Assembly (NCBI GenBank): GCA_030527385.1
Contig: JAUNAY010000006.1
Coordinates: forward strand, 1 to 21,531
Reading direction: 5' to 3'
From: Fusobacterium sp.
GTDB lineage: Bacteria; Fusobacteriota; Fusobacteriia; Fusobacteriales; Fusobacteriaceae
Length of the DNA: 21,531 nt
The notes under the pieces were generated by a model. The model saw only the letters and a list, made by a program, of their open reading frames with translations. It made no database searches and had not been told where the DNA came from. Both the position numbers and the translations under genes were made by a program. Shown here in pieces: positions 1 to 7,890 of this stretch (within the stretch, counting starts at the first letter, position 1; each line of letters begins with the position of its first letter).

Positions 1-1249
1 TTGATTGTACATCAGAAAATCCGTATTTTTCTATTAAAAGCTCTTTAGCCTTATTTCCGTCTGCTGATCCTCTAATTATCTCAATAATTCTATCTATATT
101 TTCTAAAGCTATTCTATAACCTTGTAAAATATGTGCTCTTTTTTCAGCCTTTTCCAAATCAAATTGAGTTCTTCTTGTTATAACTTCAAATCTATGTTTT
201 AGATATTCAGCTATTATTTCCTTTAAGTTTAATACTTTAGGAGCATTATTAACAAGAGCTAACATAATTATTCCAAATGTACTTTGAAGTTCTGTAAATT
301 TATATAATTTATTTAGGATAAGTTCTGGTTCTTCTCCCTTTTTAACTTCAATTACAACTCTTATTCCATCTCTATCAGATTCATCTCTTAAATCTGAAAT
401 TCCATTTATTTTTTTATCTTTTACTAAATCAGCTATTTTTTCAATAAGAACAGCCTTATTAAGTTGATATGGAATCTCTTTTATTATAATATTTGCTTTT
501 CCATTTTTTAACTCTTCAACTTCAACTTTTCCTCTAACTCTTATTTTTCCTCTTCCAGTTAGATAAGCATCTTTAATTCCCTTATGTCCATCTATTATTC
601 CACCTGTTGGAAAATCAGGTCCCTTGATATAATCCATAAGTTCTAAACAAGTTATCTCTGGATTTTCAATTTGAGCTAAAATTCCATCTACAAGCTCTCC
701 TAAGTTGTGAGGTGGAATATTTGTAGCCATTCCTACTGCTATCCCTGTTGCACCATTAAGAAGCAGATTTGGCAATTTTGCTGGAAGAACTGTTGGCTCA
801 TCTAAAGAGTCATCAAAGTTTTTCATAAAATCTATTGTGTTTTTATCTATATCTTCCATTAGTTCGCCACTAATTTTTGCCATTCTAGCTTCTGTATATC
901 TCATTGCAGCAGCTGAATCCCCATCTATTGATCCAAAGTTTCCGTGTCCGTCTACTAGTGGGTATCTATAATTGAAATCTTGAGCCATTCTAACAATAGC
1001 TCCATATACAGATGAATCTCCGTGTGGATGATATTTTCCCAGTACTTCCCCTACGATTCTAGCTGACTTTTTATAAGCTTTTTCATACGTCATACCAAGT
1101 TCATTCATAGCAAAAAGTATTCTTCTATGTACAGGTTTCATTCCATCTCTAACATCTGGAAGAGCTCTGCTGACAATAACACTCATAGAATAATCTAGGT
1201 ATGATTGCTTCATCTCCTCTTCTATATATCTTTTTGTAACATTCGACAT
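1..1249 (-). CDS. gyrA: DNA gyrase subunit A, N-terminal part (gene runs off the left edge)
   Basis: GyrA is the breakage-reunion subunit of the A2B2 gyrase that introduces negative supercoils. Reading the minus strand from ATG at 1249 gives about 416 residues beginning MSNVTKRYIEEEMKQS, then SMSVIVSRALPDVRDG, a winged-helix segment KYHPHGDSSVYGAIVRMAQ and the catalytic tyrosine Y118 in AAMRYTEARM. The C-terminal part lies outside the window. An AGGAGG ribosome site at 1262-1267 fits the start. Ser79 and Gly83 are the positions where substitutions give quinolone resistance in Fusobacterium canifelinum (Ser79Leu, Gly83Arg, from memory of the literature), so this copy looks wild type. It follows gyrB by 79 bp with no terminator visible, so co-transcription is likely. 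Confidence 0.97.
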   Translation of the reverse strand, partial: MSNVTKRYIEEEMKQSYLDYSMSVIVSRALPDVRDGMKPVHRRILFAMNELGMTYEKAYKKSARIVGEVLGKYHPHGDSSVYGAIVRMAQDFNYRYPLVDGHGNFGSIDGDSAAAMRYTEARMAKISGELMEDIDKNTIDFMKNFDDSLDEPTVLPAKLPNLLLNGATGIAVGMATNIPPHNLGELVDGILAQIENPEITCLELMDYIKGPDFPTGGIIDGHKGIKDAYLTGRGKIRVRGKVEVEELKNGKANIIIKEIPYQLNKAVLIEKIADLVKDKKINGISDLRDESDRDGIRVVIEVKKGEEPELILNKLYKFTELQSTFGIIMLALVNNAPKVLNLKEIIAEYLKHRFEVITRRTQFDLEKAEKRAHILQGYRIALENIDRIIEIIRGSADGNKAKELLIEKYGFSDVQS

Positions 1250-1299
1250 TTTATTAATTAGCCTCCTAAAGTTTATTTACTAATACCATTGAAAAAAAT

Positions 1300-1318
1300 T
1301 ATTTTTGTTCATATACAT
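1300..1318 (-). repeat. 19-bp iteron-like motif, copy between gyrB and gyrA
   Basis: The minus strand reads ATGTATATGAACAAAAATA, one mismatch from the origin copy at 7439-7457. It lies in the 79-bp gap between gyrB and gyrA. Confidence 0.6.
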
Positions 1319-1328
1319 TTAGATATTC

Positions 1329-3242
1329 TTATATATCAAGATTTTTTACATATTCAGCATTTTCTTCAATAAATTCTCTTCTTGGATCTACTTTATCTCC
1401 CATAAGTTTATCAAATAGCATATCTGCTGCTCTTGCATCATCTATTGTAACTTGAAGAAGTGTTCTTGTTTGTGGATCCATTGTTGTTTCCCAAAGTTGT
1501 TCAGGATTCATCTCTCCTAATCCTTTATATCTTTGAAGTGTATATCTCTTATCCTCTCCCTCAAATACAGAAGTGATCTCTTTTAATTCCTTATCTGTAT
1601 AAGCATATCTAACTTGTTTTCCAGTAGTTATCTTATATAGAGGTGGTTGTGCTATATATACGTGTCCATTATAGATAAGTTCAACTAAGTATCTGTATAG
1701 GAATGTAAGTAAAAGAGTTCTTATATGAGCTCCGTCGACATCGGCGTCAGTCATAATTATTATTTTTCCATATCTCAATTTTTCAATGTTGAAACTATCT
1801 CCAATACTTGTTCCAAAAGCTGTAATCATAGATCTAACTTCATTATTTTCTAAAGCCTTATGTAATCCAGCTTTTTCAACGTTAAGTATCTTACCTCTCA
1901 AAGGTAAAATTGCTTGGTGTGTTCTATCTCTTCCTTGTTTTGCTGATCCTCCTGCTGAATCTCCCTCAACTATATAGATTTCGCATTCTGCTGGATCTTT
2001 AGATGAACAATCAGCTAGTTTTCCTGGAAGTGATCCAACTTCTAATACAGATTTTCTTAGTACTAACTCTCTTGCTCTTTGAGCTGCTTCTCTAGCCTTT
2101 TTAGAGTTTAAAATCTTATCTATGATTATTTTTGTATCATTAGGATTGTCTTCTAAAACTATTTTTAAGCTATTTCCAACTATTGTTGAAACAATTCCTG
2201 ATACTTCAGAGTTTCCAAGTTTTGTCTTAGTTTGCCCTTCAAATTGTGGTTGAGGAACTTTTACCGAAACAATAGCTGTAACTCCCTCTCTAATATCATT
2301 TCCTAATAATTTTCCATCTTTTTCTTTCAAATATCCTTGAGATTTTCCTACATCGTTAATAACTCTTGTAAGTGCAGTTCTAAATCCACTTACGTGTGTT
2401 CCACCCTCGTGTGTATTGATATTATTTACAAAAGAGTAAACTATCTCAGCTTGATTTACTGTGTATAAGAATGCTATGTCAACTGCAACATTATCTATCT
2501 CTCCAGTCATATAGATAGGTTCTTGAATTAATTTTTCTGTGTCTTGAGTGATCTCTTTTAAGAAATCTACTATTCCACCTTCAAATTTAAACTCCTCTTT
2601 TTTACAAGGCTCTTTTCTGCTATCACTTAGATGTATCTCAAGATCTTTATTCAAATAAGCTAACTCTTTTAATCTATTTTTTAAAGTGTTATAGTCATAA
2701 ACTAATGTTTCAAATATTTCATAGTCAGCCTTAAATCTTACTGTTGTTCCGTGTTCACCAGCATTTGCTACACCTATCTCTTTTACTGGCTCCTCTGGAA
2801 TACCTCTGTTATATCTTTGGTACCAAACTTTTCCATCTGTTCTTACTGTAACTTCTAACCATTCTGAAAGGGCATTTACTACTGAAACTCCAACCCCGTG
2901 AAGCCCTCCAGAAACTTTATAGTTATCATTTTCAAATTTTCCACCAGCGTGAAGTACTGTAAGTACTATCTCCAGTGCTGATTTTCCATATTTTGGGTGA
3001 ATTCCTACTGGAATACCTCTTCCATTATCCTTAACTTCGATTATGTTATTAGGCAGTATGCTTACCTCAATTTTATCACAATAACCAGCTAAAGCCTCGT
3101 CCACAGAGTTATCAACAATCTCCCATACAAGATGATGAAGCCCTCTTTCAGAAGTTGTACCTATGTACATACCTGGTCTTTTTCTTACTGCCTCCAATCC
3201 TTCCAGGACTGTAATATTTTCTGCTTGATAATTACTACTCAT
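1329..3242 (-). CDS. gyrB: DNA gyrase subunit B
   Basis: GyrB is the ATPase subunit of gyrase. From the chosen start it has 637 residues, the usual length for a short-type GyrB. The GHKL ATPase domain shows EIVDNSVDEALAG, DNGRGIPVGIH and GGLHGVGVSVVNALS with QTKTKLGN as the active-site loop. The TOPRIM domain has EGDSAGGSAKQGRDR (about residues 426-440) and DADVDGAH (about 499). The C-terminus carries RYKGLGEMNPEQLW, typical of type II topoisomerases. An upstream in-frame ATG exists at 3260, but its own GGAGGT (3253-3258) sits 10 bases before the ATG at 3242, so MSSNYQAEN is the better start. The start overlaps the dciA stop (3235-3237) by 8 bp, which suggests translational coupling. Confidence 0.97.
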   Translation of the reverse strand: MSSNYQAENITVLEGLEAVRKRPGMYIGTTSERGLHHLVWEIVDNSVDEALAGYCDKIEVSILPNNIIEVKDNGRGIPVGIHPKYGKSALEIVLTVLHAGGKFENDNYKVSGGLHGVGVSVVNALSEWLEVTVRTDGKVWYQRYNRGIPEEPVKEIGVANAGEHGTTVRFKADYEIFETLVYDYNTLKNRLKELAYLNKDLEIHLSDSRKEPCKKEEFKFEGGIVDFLKEITQDTEKLIQEPIYMTGEIDNVAVDIAFLYTVNQAEIVYSFVNNINTHEGGTHVSGFRTALTRVINDVGKSQGYLKEKDGKLLGNDIREGVTAIVSVKVPQPQFEGQTKTKLGNSEVSGIVSTIVGNSLKIVLEDNPNDTKIIIDKILNSKKAREAAQRARELVLRKSVLEVGSLPGKLADCSSKDPAECEIYIVEGDSAGGSAKQGRDRTHQAILPLRGKILNVEKAGLHKALENNEVRSMITAFGTSIGDSFNIEKLRYGKIIIMTDADVDGAHIRTLLLTFLYRYLVELIYNGHVYIAQPPLYKITTGKQVRYAYTDKELKEITSVFEGEDKRYTLQRYKGLGEMNPEQLWETTMDPQTRTLLQVTIDDARAADMLFDKLMGDKVDPRREFIEENAEYVKNLDI

Positions 3243-4044
3243 TTTTTGTTTTACCTCCACTCAATCTAAAATGCTCATTTCCTCTCCTCATTAGAGTAGC
3301 TAGTGCGTATGATGTAAAATATATATCTTTTTCAGTTATCACAGCACTTTTCTCTGATCCTGGAGCTAGATTTATTATCTTTTTTAATTTTTTTTCATTT
3401 TCTAAAAATTCTTTATTTACTTCATTGTTCAAATGTATATAATCAATAATAGCTATTACATCTTTTCCTGATATTATTTTCTCATCTTCAAGATAGATAT
3501 ACATCTCATCATCTGCCTTTAATTTTAATCTACATATCTTACATAACTCTTCTTCACCTAAAAAAAGAGAGCCACACTCCTTACACTTTTTATAACCTTT
3601 TTCTAATAAATACTTCTCCCGTCTTTCTGCTGATTTTCTTAGATGTTCTATTTTTTCTTGAATATTAAGATGCTTGAAATCTATATCTTCATCTTCAAAA
3701 TATCCATCTCCAGATAAATTATTATTATCCATATACATATTGTATAACTCCCGATCTATCACTATTCTTGAAATAAAAAAAGAAAGATTATCCACTACTT
3801 TATCCTTAAAAAGAGAGTTTATTTTTTTTATATACTCATCTTTTTTTAGTTGCATAAAATGAAGTATAGCTGAATTTTCAACGGCAATATATAAAGTTTT
3901 ATCCTTTATATACAAAATACTACTCTTTTCAAAAAGTTTTCCTGAAATCTCCTGCCATCTAGCTTTTATAATTCCCTCTTTTAACTTTCTACTCTTGCCT
4001 ATTGCACTATCTATCATCATTCCTACATTGGTCAATTCCATCAT
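3235..4044 (-). CDS. dciA: DciA-like (DUF721) protein with C-terminal zinc ribbon
   Basis: The 269-residue protein has a DUF721/DciA domain at about residues 13-95, with KARWQEISGKLFEKSSILYIKDKTLYI-type spacing, an AVENSAIL segment and an LKKDEYIKKINSLF helix. DciA proteins are the widespread ancestral loaders of the replicative helicase DnaB, so a place beside recF and the initiator fits replication initiation. After a charged linker comes C-x2-C-x10-C-x2-C (C154, C157, C168, C171), a probable zinc ribbon, then a further 95 residues of unknown role. The ATG at 4044 has AGGTGA about 9 bases upstream and lies inside the recF end (38-bp overlap). In-frame ATGs at 4020 and 4017 are alternatives with poorer ribosome sites. 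Two copies of the 19-bp motif lie inside this gene. Confidence 0.8.
   Translation of the reverse strand: MMELTNVGMMIDSAIGKSRKLKEGIIKARWQEISGKLFEKSSILYIKDKTLYIAVENSAILHFMQLKKDEYIKKINSLFKDKVVDNLSFFISRIVIDRELYNMYMDNNNLSGDGYFEDEDIDFKHLNIQEKIEHLRKSAERREKYLLEKGYKKCKECGSLFLGEEELCKICRLKLKADDEMYIYLEDEKIISGKDVIAIIDYIHLNNEVNKEFLENEKKLKKIINLAPGSEKSAVITEKDIYFTSYALATLMRRGNEHFRLSGGKTKNE
3433..3451 (+). repeat. 19-bp iteron-like motif inside dciA
   Basis: The plus strand reads ATGTATATAATCAATAATA, identical over all 19 bases to the origin copy at 7479-7497 and the copy at 13869-13887. It lies within coding sequence, on the strand opposite to the gene. Confidence 0.6.
3720..3738 (-). repeat. 19-bp iteron-like motif inside dciA, reverse orientation
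   Basis: The minus strand reads ATGTATATGGATAATAATA, two mismatches from the origin copy at 7439-7457. In the gene frame it encodes MYMDNNN, an odd Asn-rich spot in the linker after the DUF721 domain. Confidence 0.5.
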
Positions 4045-5125
4045 ACACTATTTCACCTTTCTCCACTTGAAAGTTTTTTGAATCAATTCCCAAATCTCCA
4101 GTAGAGCTAATAAATACCTGTATATTTCTTTTTTCTAAATAATTTAATATACTCTCTTTTCTATTAGAATCAAAATATGAAGATATATCATCTATTATCA
4201 AAACTGGACTCTCTTTTTTTTCTCTAATTACCATATCAATCTCTGATAGTTTAAGAGAAAAAATAATAGATTTTTTTTCGCCTTGAGAAGCTGAAGACTT
4301 AGCCTCATAATTATTTAAAAAGAACAGAAAATCATCTTTTTGTGGACCTGATAGAGAGTATCCATATTTTATTTCTTGATAAAACTTCTCCTCTATCCTT
4401 TTTCTTAAGCAATTCTCTATATCCTCTAAATTCATCTTTTTTATATTCCCAAGATGACATTCATATTGAAGACTTAACTCTTTCTTATTATCAAAAAGTT
4501 TTCTATAATTTAGATTTAAAATAATTGAAATTTTCTTTACATATTCTAACCTTTTTTCAATTACTCTAGCCCCATATTTAATAAATTCATCTTGATAAAT
4601 TAAAAATTCTGGTTCCTTATATTTTCTCTCTTTTAAATATTTATTTCTAATTTTCAACACCTTATTAAAATTTTTAAGTTCTTGAAAATACTCTCTATTT
4701 GCTTGAGCTATCTCTCCATCAAAAAAACTTCTTCTCACGGCTGGAGAACCTGTTATTAAAATAATATCCTCTGGAATATATGTAACTATATTTAACTTTC
4801 CATAAAATTCATCATAAGGAGCTTTTTTCCCATTGTAACTATACTCTTTTTTATTTTCATCATTAAATTTTACTGTTAAAGTTTTTTCTCCGATATTGTC
4901 TTTATATATCAAAAAAACTCCTGTTCTTTTAGCTCCATACTTCATTACATCAATACTTTTTGTTGTCCTGAAGCTCTTTCCTGTTCCCCCAAAATATATT
5001 GCTTCCAATAAACTTGTTTTTCCCTGTCCATTCTTTCCATAAAAAAGATTTAACTTAGGAAAAACTTTTGTATTTCCATCTTGGAGATTTCTGAAATTAA
5101 CATAATTTATCTCTAATATTTCCAA
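4007..5125 (-). CDS. recF: DNA replication and repair protein RecF
   Basis: RecF is an SMC-like ABC ATPase that loads RecA at gapped DNA together with RecO and RecR. The 372-residue length is normal for the family. The N-terminus EILEINYVNFRNL leads to Walker A GKNGQGKT (about 30-37). Further on are LSGPQKDDF, the ABC signature region SASQGEKK (about 278-285) and Walker B LIIDD followed by ISSYFDSNR. The start is TTG at 5125, supported by GAGGTGA six bases upstream (5132-5138). It is 26 bp downstream of the YaaA-like gene and overlaps dciA. In many bacteria dnaN would stand upstream of yaaA-recF; it is not here. Confidence 0.95.
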   Translation of the reverse strand: MEILEINYVNFRNLQDGNTKVFPKLNLFYGKNGQGKTSLLEAIYFGGTGKSFRTTKSIDVMKYGAKRTGVFLIYKDNIGEKTLTVKFNDENKKEYSYNGKKAPYDEFYGKLNIVTYIPEDIILITGSPAVRRSFFDGEIAQANREYFQELKNFNKVLKIRNKYLKERKYKEPEFLIYQDEFIKYGARVIEKRLEYVKKISIILNLNYRKLFDNKKELSLQYECHLGNIKKMNLEDIENCLRKRIEEKFYQEIKYGYSLSGPQKDDFLFFLNNYEAKSSASQGEKKSIIFSLKLSEIDMVIREKKESPVLIIDDISSYFDSNRKESILNYLEKRNIQVFISSTGDLGIDSKNFQVEKGEIVYDGIDQCRNDDR

Positions 5126-5151
5126 AATATTTCACCTCAGGACTTTAAAAA

Positions 5152-5358
5152 TTATCTTACAATAAAGCTTCTACCTTCTGCCTCTACTTTATCTCCTGGA
5201 TAAAGTTTTTTTCCTCTTCTTAACTCAACCTCTCCATTAACTTTAACATTACCATCTATTATTAAAAACTTAGCATCTACTCCAGTATCACATACTCCAG
5301 TCCATTTTAAGAACTGATCTAGTTTAATAAATTCAGTAGATATTTTAATCTCTTCCAT
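5152..5358 (-). CDS. yaaA: YaaA-like S4-domain RNA-binding protein
   Basis: A 68-residue protein made almost entirely of one S4 RNA-binding fold: FIKLDQFLKWTGVCDTGVDAK, then FLIIDGNVKVNGEVELRRGKKLYPGD. Small S4 proteins directly upstream of recF are the YaaA/RlbA type found in the origin operons of many low-GC bacteria; their role is not well defined and may involve ribosomes. The start is ATG at 5358, preceded by an AAGGAGGG site; a longer in-frame reading from a TTG at 5394 ignores that site. It is the first gene of the leftward run yaaA-recF-dciA-gyrB-gyrA. Confidence 0.88.
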   Translation of the reverse strand: MEEIKISTEFIKLDQFLKWTGVCDTGVDAKFLIIDGNVKVNGEVELRRGKKLYPGDKVEAEGRSFIVR

Positions 5359-5491
5359 ATTTTTTCCCTCCTTATAAAAATACTCAGACAACAAAATGCC
5401 ACTTTATATAATAGCACAAAATTGAAGATTTTAATAGTTGCTAAACTCTTGTTTTTTTTTCAAAATTTTATAAAATTCTTCCCCAATTCAT

Positions 5492-5510
5492 ATGTATATG
5501 CACAGTAATA
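5492..5510 (+). repeat. 19-bp iteron-like motif next to the rep terminator
   Basis: The plus strand reads ATGTATATGCACAGTAATA, two mismatches from the 7439-7457 copy. It lies between yaaA and rep, abutting the A-run of the rep terminator. Confidence 0.55.
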
Positions 5511-5556
5511 AAAAAACTACACCCTCCATCTCAGTTATCTAAGATTTTAGGTGCAG
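5510..5556 (-). terminator. Rho-independent terminator of the rep gene
   Basis: On the minus strand CTGCACC (5550-5556) pairs with GGTGTAG (5517-5523), a 7-bp stem with one G-U pair and a loop that can itself pair ATCT with AGAT. It is followed by seven T residues (5510-5516). It starts 7 bp past the rep stop codon and separates rep transcription from yaaA. Confidence 0.7.
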
Positions 5557-5563
5557 TAGATTA

Positions 5564-7384
5564 TTACCCCTCTTTTAAAACCCTTTCAATATATCTTCTA
5601 ATAGTGTTTAAATAGATATTTTTAGATTTTGCTTTCATAGTGAGTAAGAAATTAATATCAATTCCCTCCTCTTGAGAACAAATCTTTAAAGCTTGTTCCT
5701 CTATTTTTAATTTTTCAAATTCATCATACTCATTAAATTCTGCCATTAAATCCTTTGAGATTGGTGTTTCTGCTTCTGAAATAATATCCTTTATACTGCT
5801 TATTACTGGTTTTTTTACACCTTTTCTCGCCTGATTTATCTTCTTTTTACTTTTTAATCCCTTTTCTTTAACAATGTTATTAAACAATGTTAAATTTTGC
5901 TTATTATTTAGATTTTCATCTATTGAAATATTTTTTAATATTCCATTTATATACTGAACTAAAGTTGTCTTTATATTTCCGTTCAAATTTTTATATAAAA
6001 TATTTAAAACCTCAACTGCCAAAGCTTCTCCATCTTCTCTGAATATCTTTTTAATTTTAGTGTCTGTTCTCTTATTCCACGCCCTTTGAACATATATATT
6101 TCTTTTAGCTTTTTGTATCTTATCTAAAACAGAATCTGGAAATTCAAAGTTGCTGTCTTTAGTTTTTGTTGTCGATTTTTTAACAGTTTTAGTAGGTGTT
6201 TTAACAACTTTTTTCACCTCTTTTATAATCTCTCTTACATCAACTACTTCAGCTTCTTCAACTTCGATATTTCTCTCTGCTGAAATAGCTAAAACTTTCT
6301 TAGTAGGTTTATTTTCAAGGAATGAAGATACGTGACACTCTCCATCTTTTTCTTTGTTAAAGACGTAATTTATATAATAATTATCCTCTTCTTTTATATA
6401 TTCCGAGTCATATTTTAAAATATATTCCATCTCTACAAGTACATCAAAAGCTTTTTCTATTCTTTTTAAAACCTGTTTTAATCTACATAAAATATATTGT
6501 TTTACCTCTCCATTTTTATTTACTCTTTCAGTTATTTGTTCAGTTTTTAGAGGTATAATAGCAGCTAAAGTACGTACATTTATTCTTCCGTCCATACTCT
6601 CATATCTAATTTTACTGATATATTTATAAATTCTTCCAGCTATTGGATCCTTTGTAAGTATTTCTAAAAGTGATCTTGAATTATACTTAATATATCTTTT
6701 ATCCTTAATTTTTTGTCTTATATTTTTATTTAAAGTAACTCTATAATAGATTTTTTTACCTTTTTTCAATTTTTGATATGTTAAAAGTTTAAACTCTTCA
6801 TCTTCAAACTTATATTTCCCAAGCTTTGTATGATTTGAAACAATAAATTGATACTCAGTATTTTTTAGATTTTTTAATGCCTGTTCCACCTTAGTATAAT
6901 AAGTTCTATTCATTTTATTTCCTAAAAAACTTACTATAAAGTCTGATATTTCAAACTCTATATATTCATCTGAATCATCAATCTCTCTTTTTACTTCATA
7001 CATTGAGATTAAATATGTGTATATCTTTTCTTCAAAAGTTGAAGGTTGAAAAACTTTATCACTATTATCTTTAGCAACTAAAGTGCAATACATCGTTACA
7101 CCTAAATCTTCAAAGGAGTATTGAAAATTGACTCTTTTATTTTGTTTTTGAGGTGTAAAAAATGGAAAAACAATCATCTCTACTGGAATATTTATCACAT
7201 TTTCTTTTAAATTTAAAAAGTTCCCAGTCTCTTTTATTACGACTTCTCTAACTTCAATATCAGGTACCGAATTCAATTTTATTTCAACATTTTTGATATC
7301 TTCAACCAAAGAACCACTATGTGATATTTGAAAACTATCCAAGATTTCTATATCTTTTTCTTCATTTTTTTCCTCTTTTTTCAT
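5564..7384 (-). CDS. Plasmid-type replication initiator (RepA/RPA-like, winged helix) in the usual dnaA position
   Basis: A 606-residue lysine-rich basic protein. After a variable N-terminus (about 1-60), two likely winged-helix segments follow. The first (about 110-205) contains STFEEKIYTYLISM, ISDFIVSFLGNKMNRTYYTKVEQALKNLKNTEYQF-type spacing and LLTYQKL. The second (about 212-345) contains YYRVTLNKNIRQKI, SRSLLEILTKDPIAGRIYKYI and RLKQVLKRIEKAF. This layout matches plasmid replication initiator A (RPA/Rep_3-related) proteins. A Lys/Thr linker (about 385-410) leads to two extra helical modules (about 415-485 and 545-606) that I do not recognise. There is no Walker A, so it is not DnaA. ATG at 7384 has an AGGAGAG site. 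One 19-bp motif copy lies 55 bp upstream, consistent with autoregulation (inference). Family assignment is by pattern only. Confidence 0.75.
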   Translation of the reverse strand: MKKEEKNEEKDIEILDSFQISHSGSLVEDIKNVEIKLNSVPDIEVREVVIKETGNFLNLKENVINIPVEMIVFPFFTPQKQNKRVNFQYSFEDLGVTMYCTLVAKDNSDKVFQPSTFEEKIYTYLISMYEVKREIDDSDEYIEFEISDFIVSFLGNKMNRTYYTKVEQALKNLKNTEYQFIVSNHTKLGKYKFEDEEFKLLTYQKLKKGKKIYYRVTLNKNIRQKIKDKRYIKYNSRSLLEILTKDPIAGRIYKYISKIRYESMDGRINVRTLAAIIPLKTEQITERVNKNGEVKQYILCRLKQVLKRIEKAFDVLVEMEYILKYDSEYIKEEDNYYINYVFNKEKDGECHVSSFLENKPTKKVLAISAERNIEVEEAEVVDVREIIKEVKKVVKTPTKTVKKSTTKTKDSNFEFPDSVLDKIQKAKRNIYVQRAWNKRTDTKIKKIFREDGEALAVEVLNILYKNLNGNIKTTLVQYINGILKNISIDENLNNKQNLTLFNNIVKEKGLKSKKKINQARKGVKKPVISSIKDIISEAETPISKDLMAEFNEYDEFEKLKIEEQALKICSQEEGIDINFLLTMKAKSKNIYLNTIRRYIERVLKEG

Positions 7385-7438
7385 ATTTTCTCTCTCCTTT
7401 TATAAGAATTTGACAATAAAATAAACTATCTTTTATAA

Positions 7439-7457
7439 ATGTATATGAACAATAATA
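7439..7457 (+). repeat. 19-bp iteron-like motif, origin copy 1
   Basis: Reads ATGTATATGAACAATAATA. It is the copy nearest the rep start, 55 bp upstream of its ATG, and may let the initiator repress its own gene. Confidence 0.8.
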
Positions 7458-7478
7458 ACAAAAATATACCTAATTTTT

Positions 7479-7497
7479 ATGTATATAATCAATAATA
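7479..7497 (+). repeat. 19-bp iteron-like motif, origin copy 2
   Basis: Reads ATGTATATAATCAATAATA, starting 40 bp after copy 1 in the same orientation. Confidence 0.8.
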
Positions 7498-7593
7498 ATT
7501 GAATTCAATTTTAATTTTTTCGAATCTTCTTCTTAAGTCCTTTATTTTTAAGAAGTTTCACTCTTTTTAAAATAGAATACTCTTTAAATTTTT

Positions 7594-7613
7594 TATTTTT
7601 TGAAAATTATAAA
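7594..7613 (+). repeat. 20-bp direct repeat in the origin, first copy
   Basis: Reads TATTTTTTGAAAATTATAAA and recurs without mismatch at 7804-7823, 210 bp away. A shorter degenerate relative (TATTTTTTGAACCCTTATAAA) is at 7855-7875. Confidence 0.7.
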
Positions 7614-7660
7614 TTGAGTAAACCCCTAATTTTTACACGTTTTTTACATATTCATTCTCA

Positions 7661-7679
7661 ATGTATATAAACAATAATA
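7661..7679 (+). repeat. 19-bp iteron-like motif, origin copy 3
   Basis: Reads ATGTATATAAACAATAATA, in the same orientation as its neighbours and 182 bp after copy 2. Confidence 0.8.
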
Positions 7680-7730
7680 CTCAATGGATTTTTATTCTAT
7701 CATAAAAATCAAATAAAATAAAGGATTAAA

Positions 7731-7749
7731 ATGTATATATACAATAATA
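7731..7749 (+). repeat. 19-bp iteron-like motif, origin copy 4
   Basis: Reads ATGTATATATACAATAATA. Its left part TGTATATATACA is a perfect palindrome, hinting that the left half-site may be recognised as a dyad. Confidence 0.8.
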
Positions 7750-7786
7750 TTTTATATAAACCTAGTAAAATTGCAATCTCTTGGAT

Positions 7787-7805
7787 ATGTATATTAATAA
7801 TAATA
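7787..7805 (+). repeat. 19-bp iteron-like motif, origin copy 5
   Basis: Reads ATGTATATTAATAATAATA, identical to copy 6. It directly abuts the second copy of the 20-bp repeat. Confidence 0.8.
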
Positions 7806-7823
7806 TTTTTTGAAAATTATAAA
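7804..7823 (+). repeat. 20-bp direct repeat in the origin, second copy
   Basis: Identical to 7594-7613 over 20 bases and overlapping the end of iteron-like copy 5 by two bases. Confidence 0.7.
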
Positions 7824-7890
7824 CCTTGCATTTATGAGTGTTTATTCTATAACTTATTTTTTGAACCCTTATAAAATCAATAGTTTTGTT

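Noticed and set aside
5359..5394. Upstream TTG start for the YaaA-like gene
   Set aside because: The added residues lie over the AAGGAGGG ribosome site and do not belong to the S4 fold.
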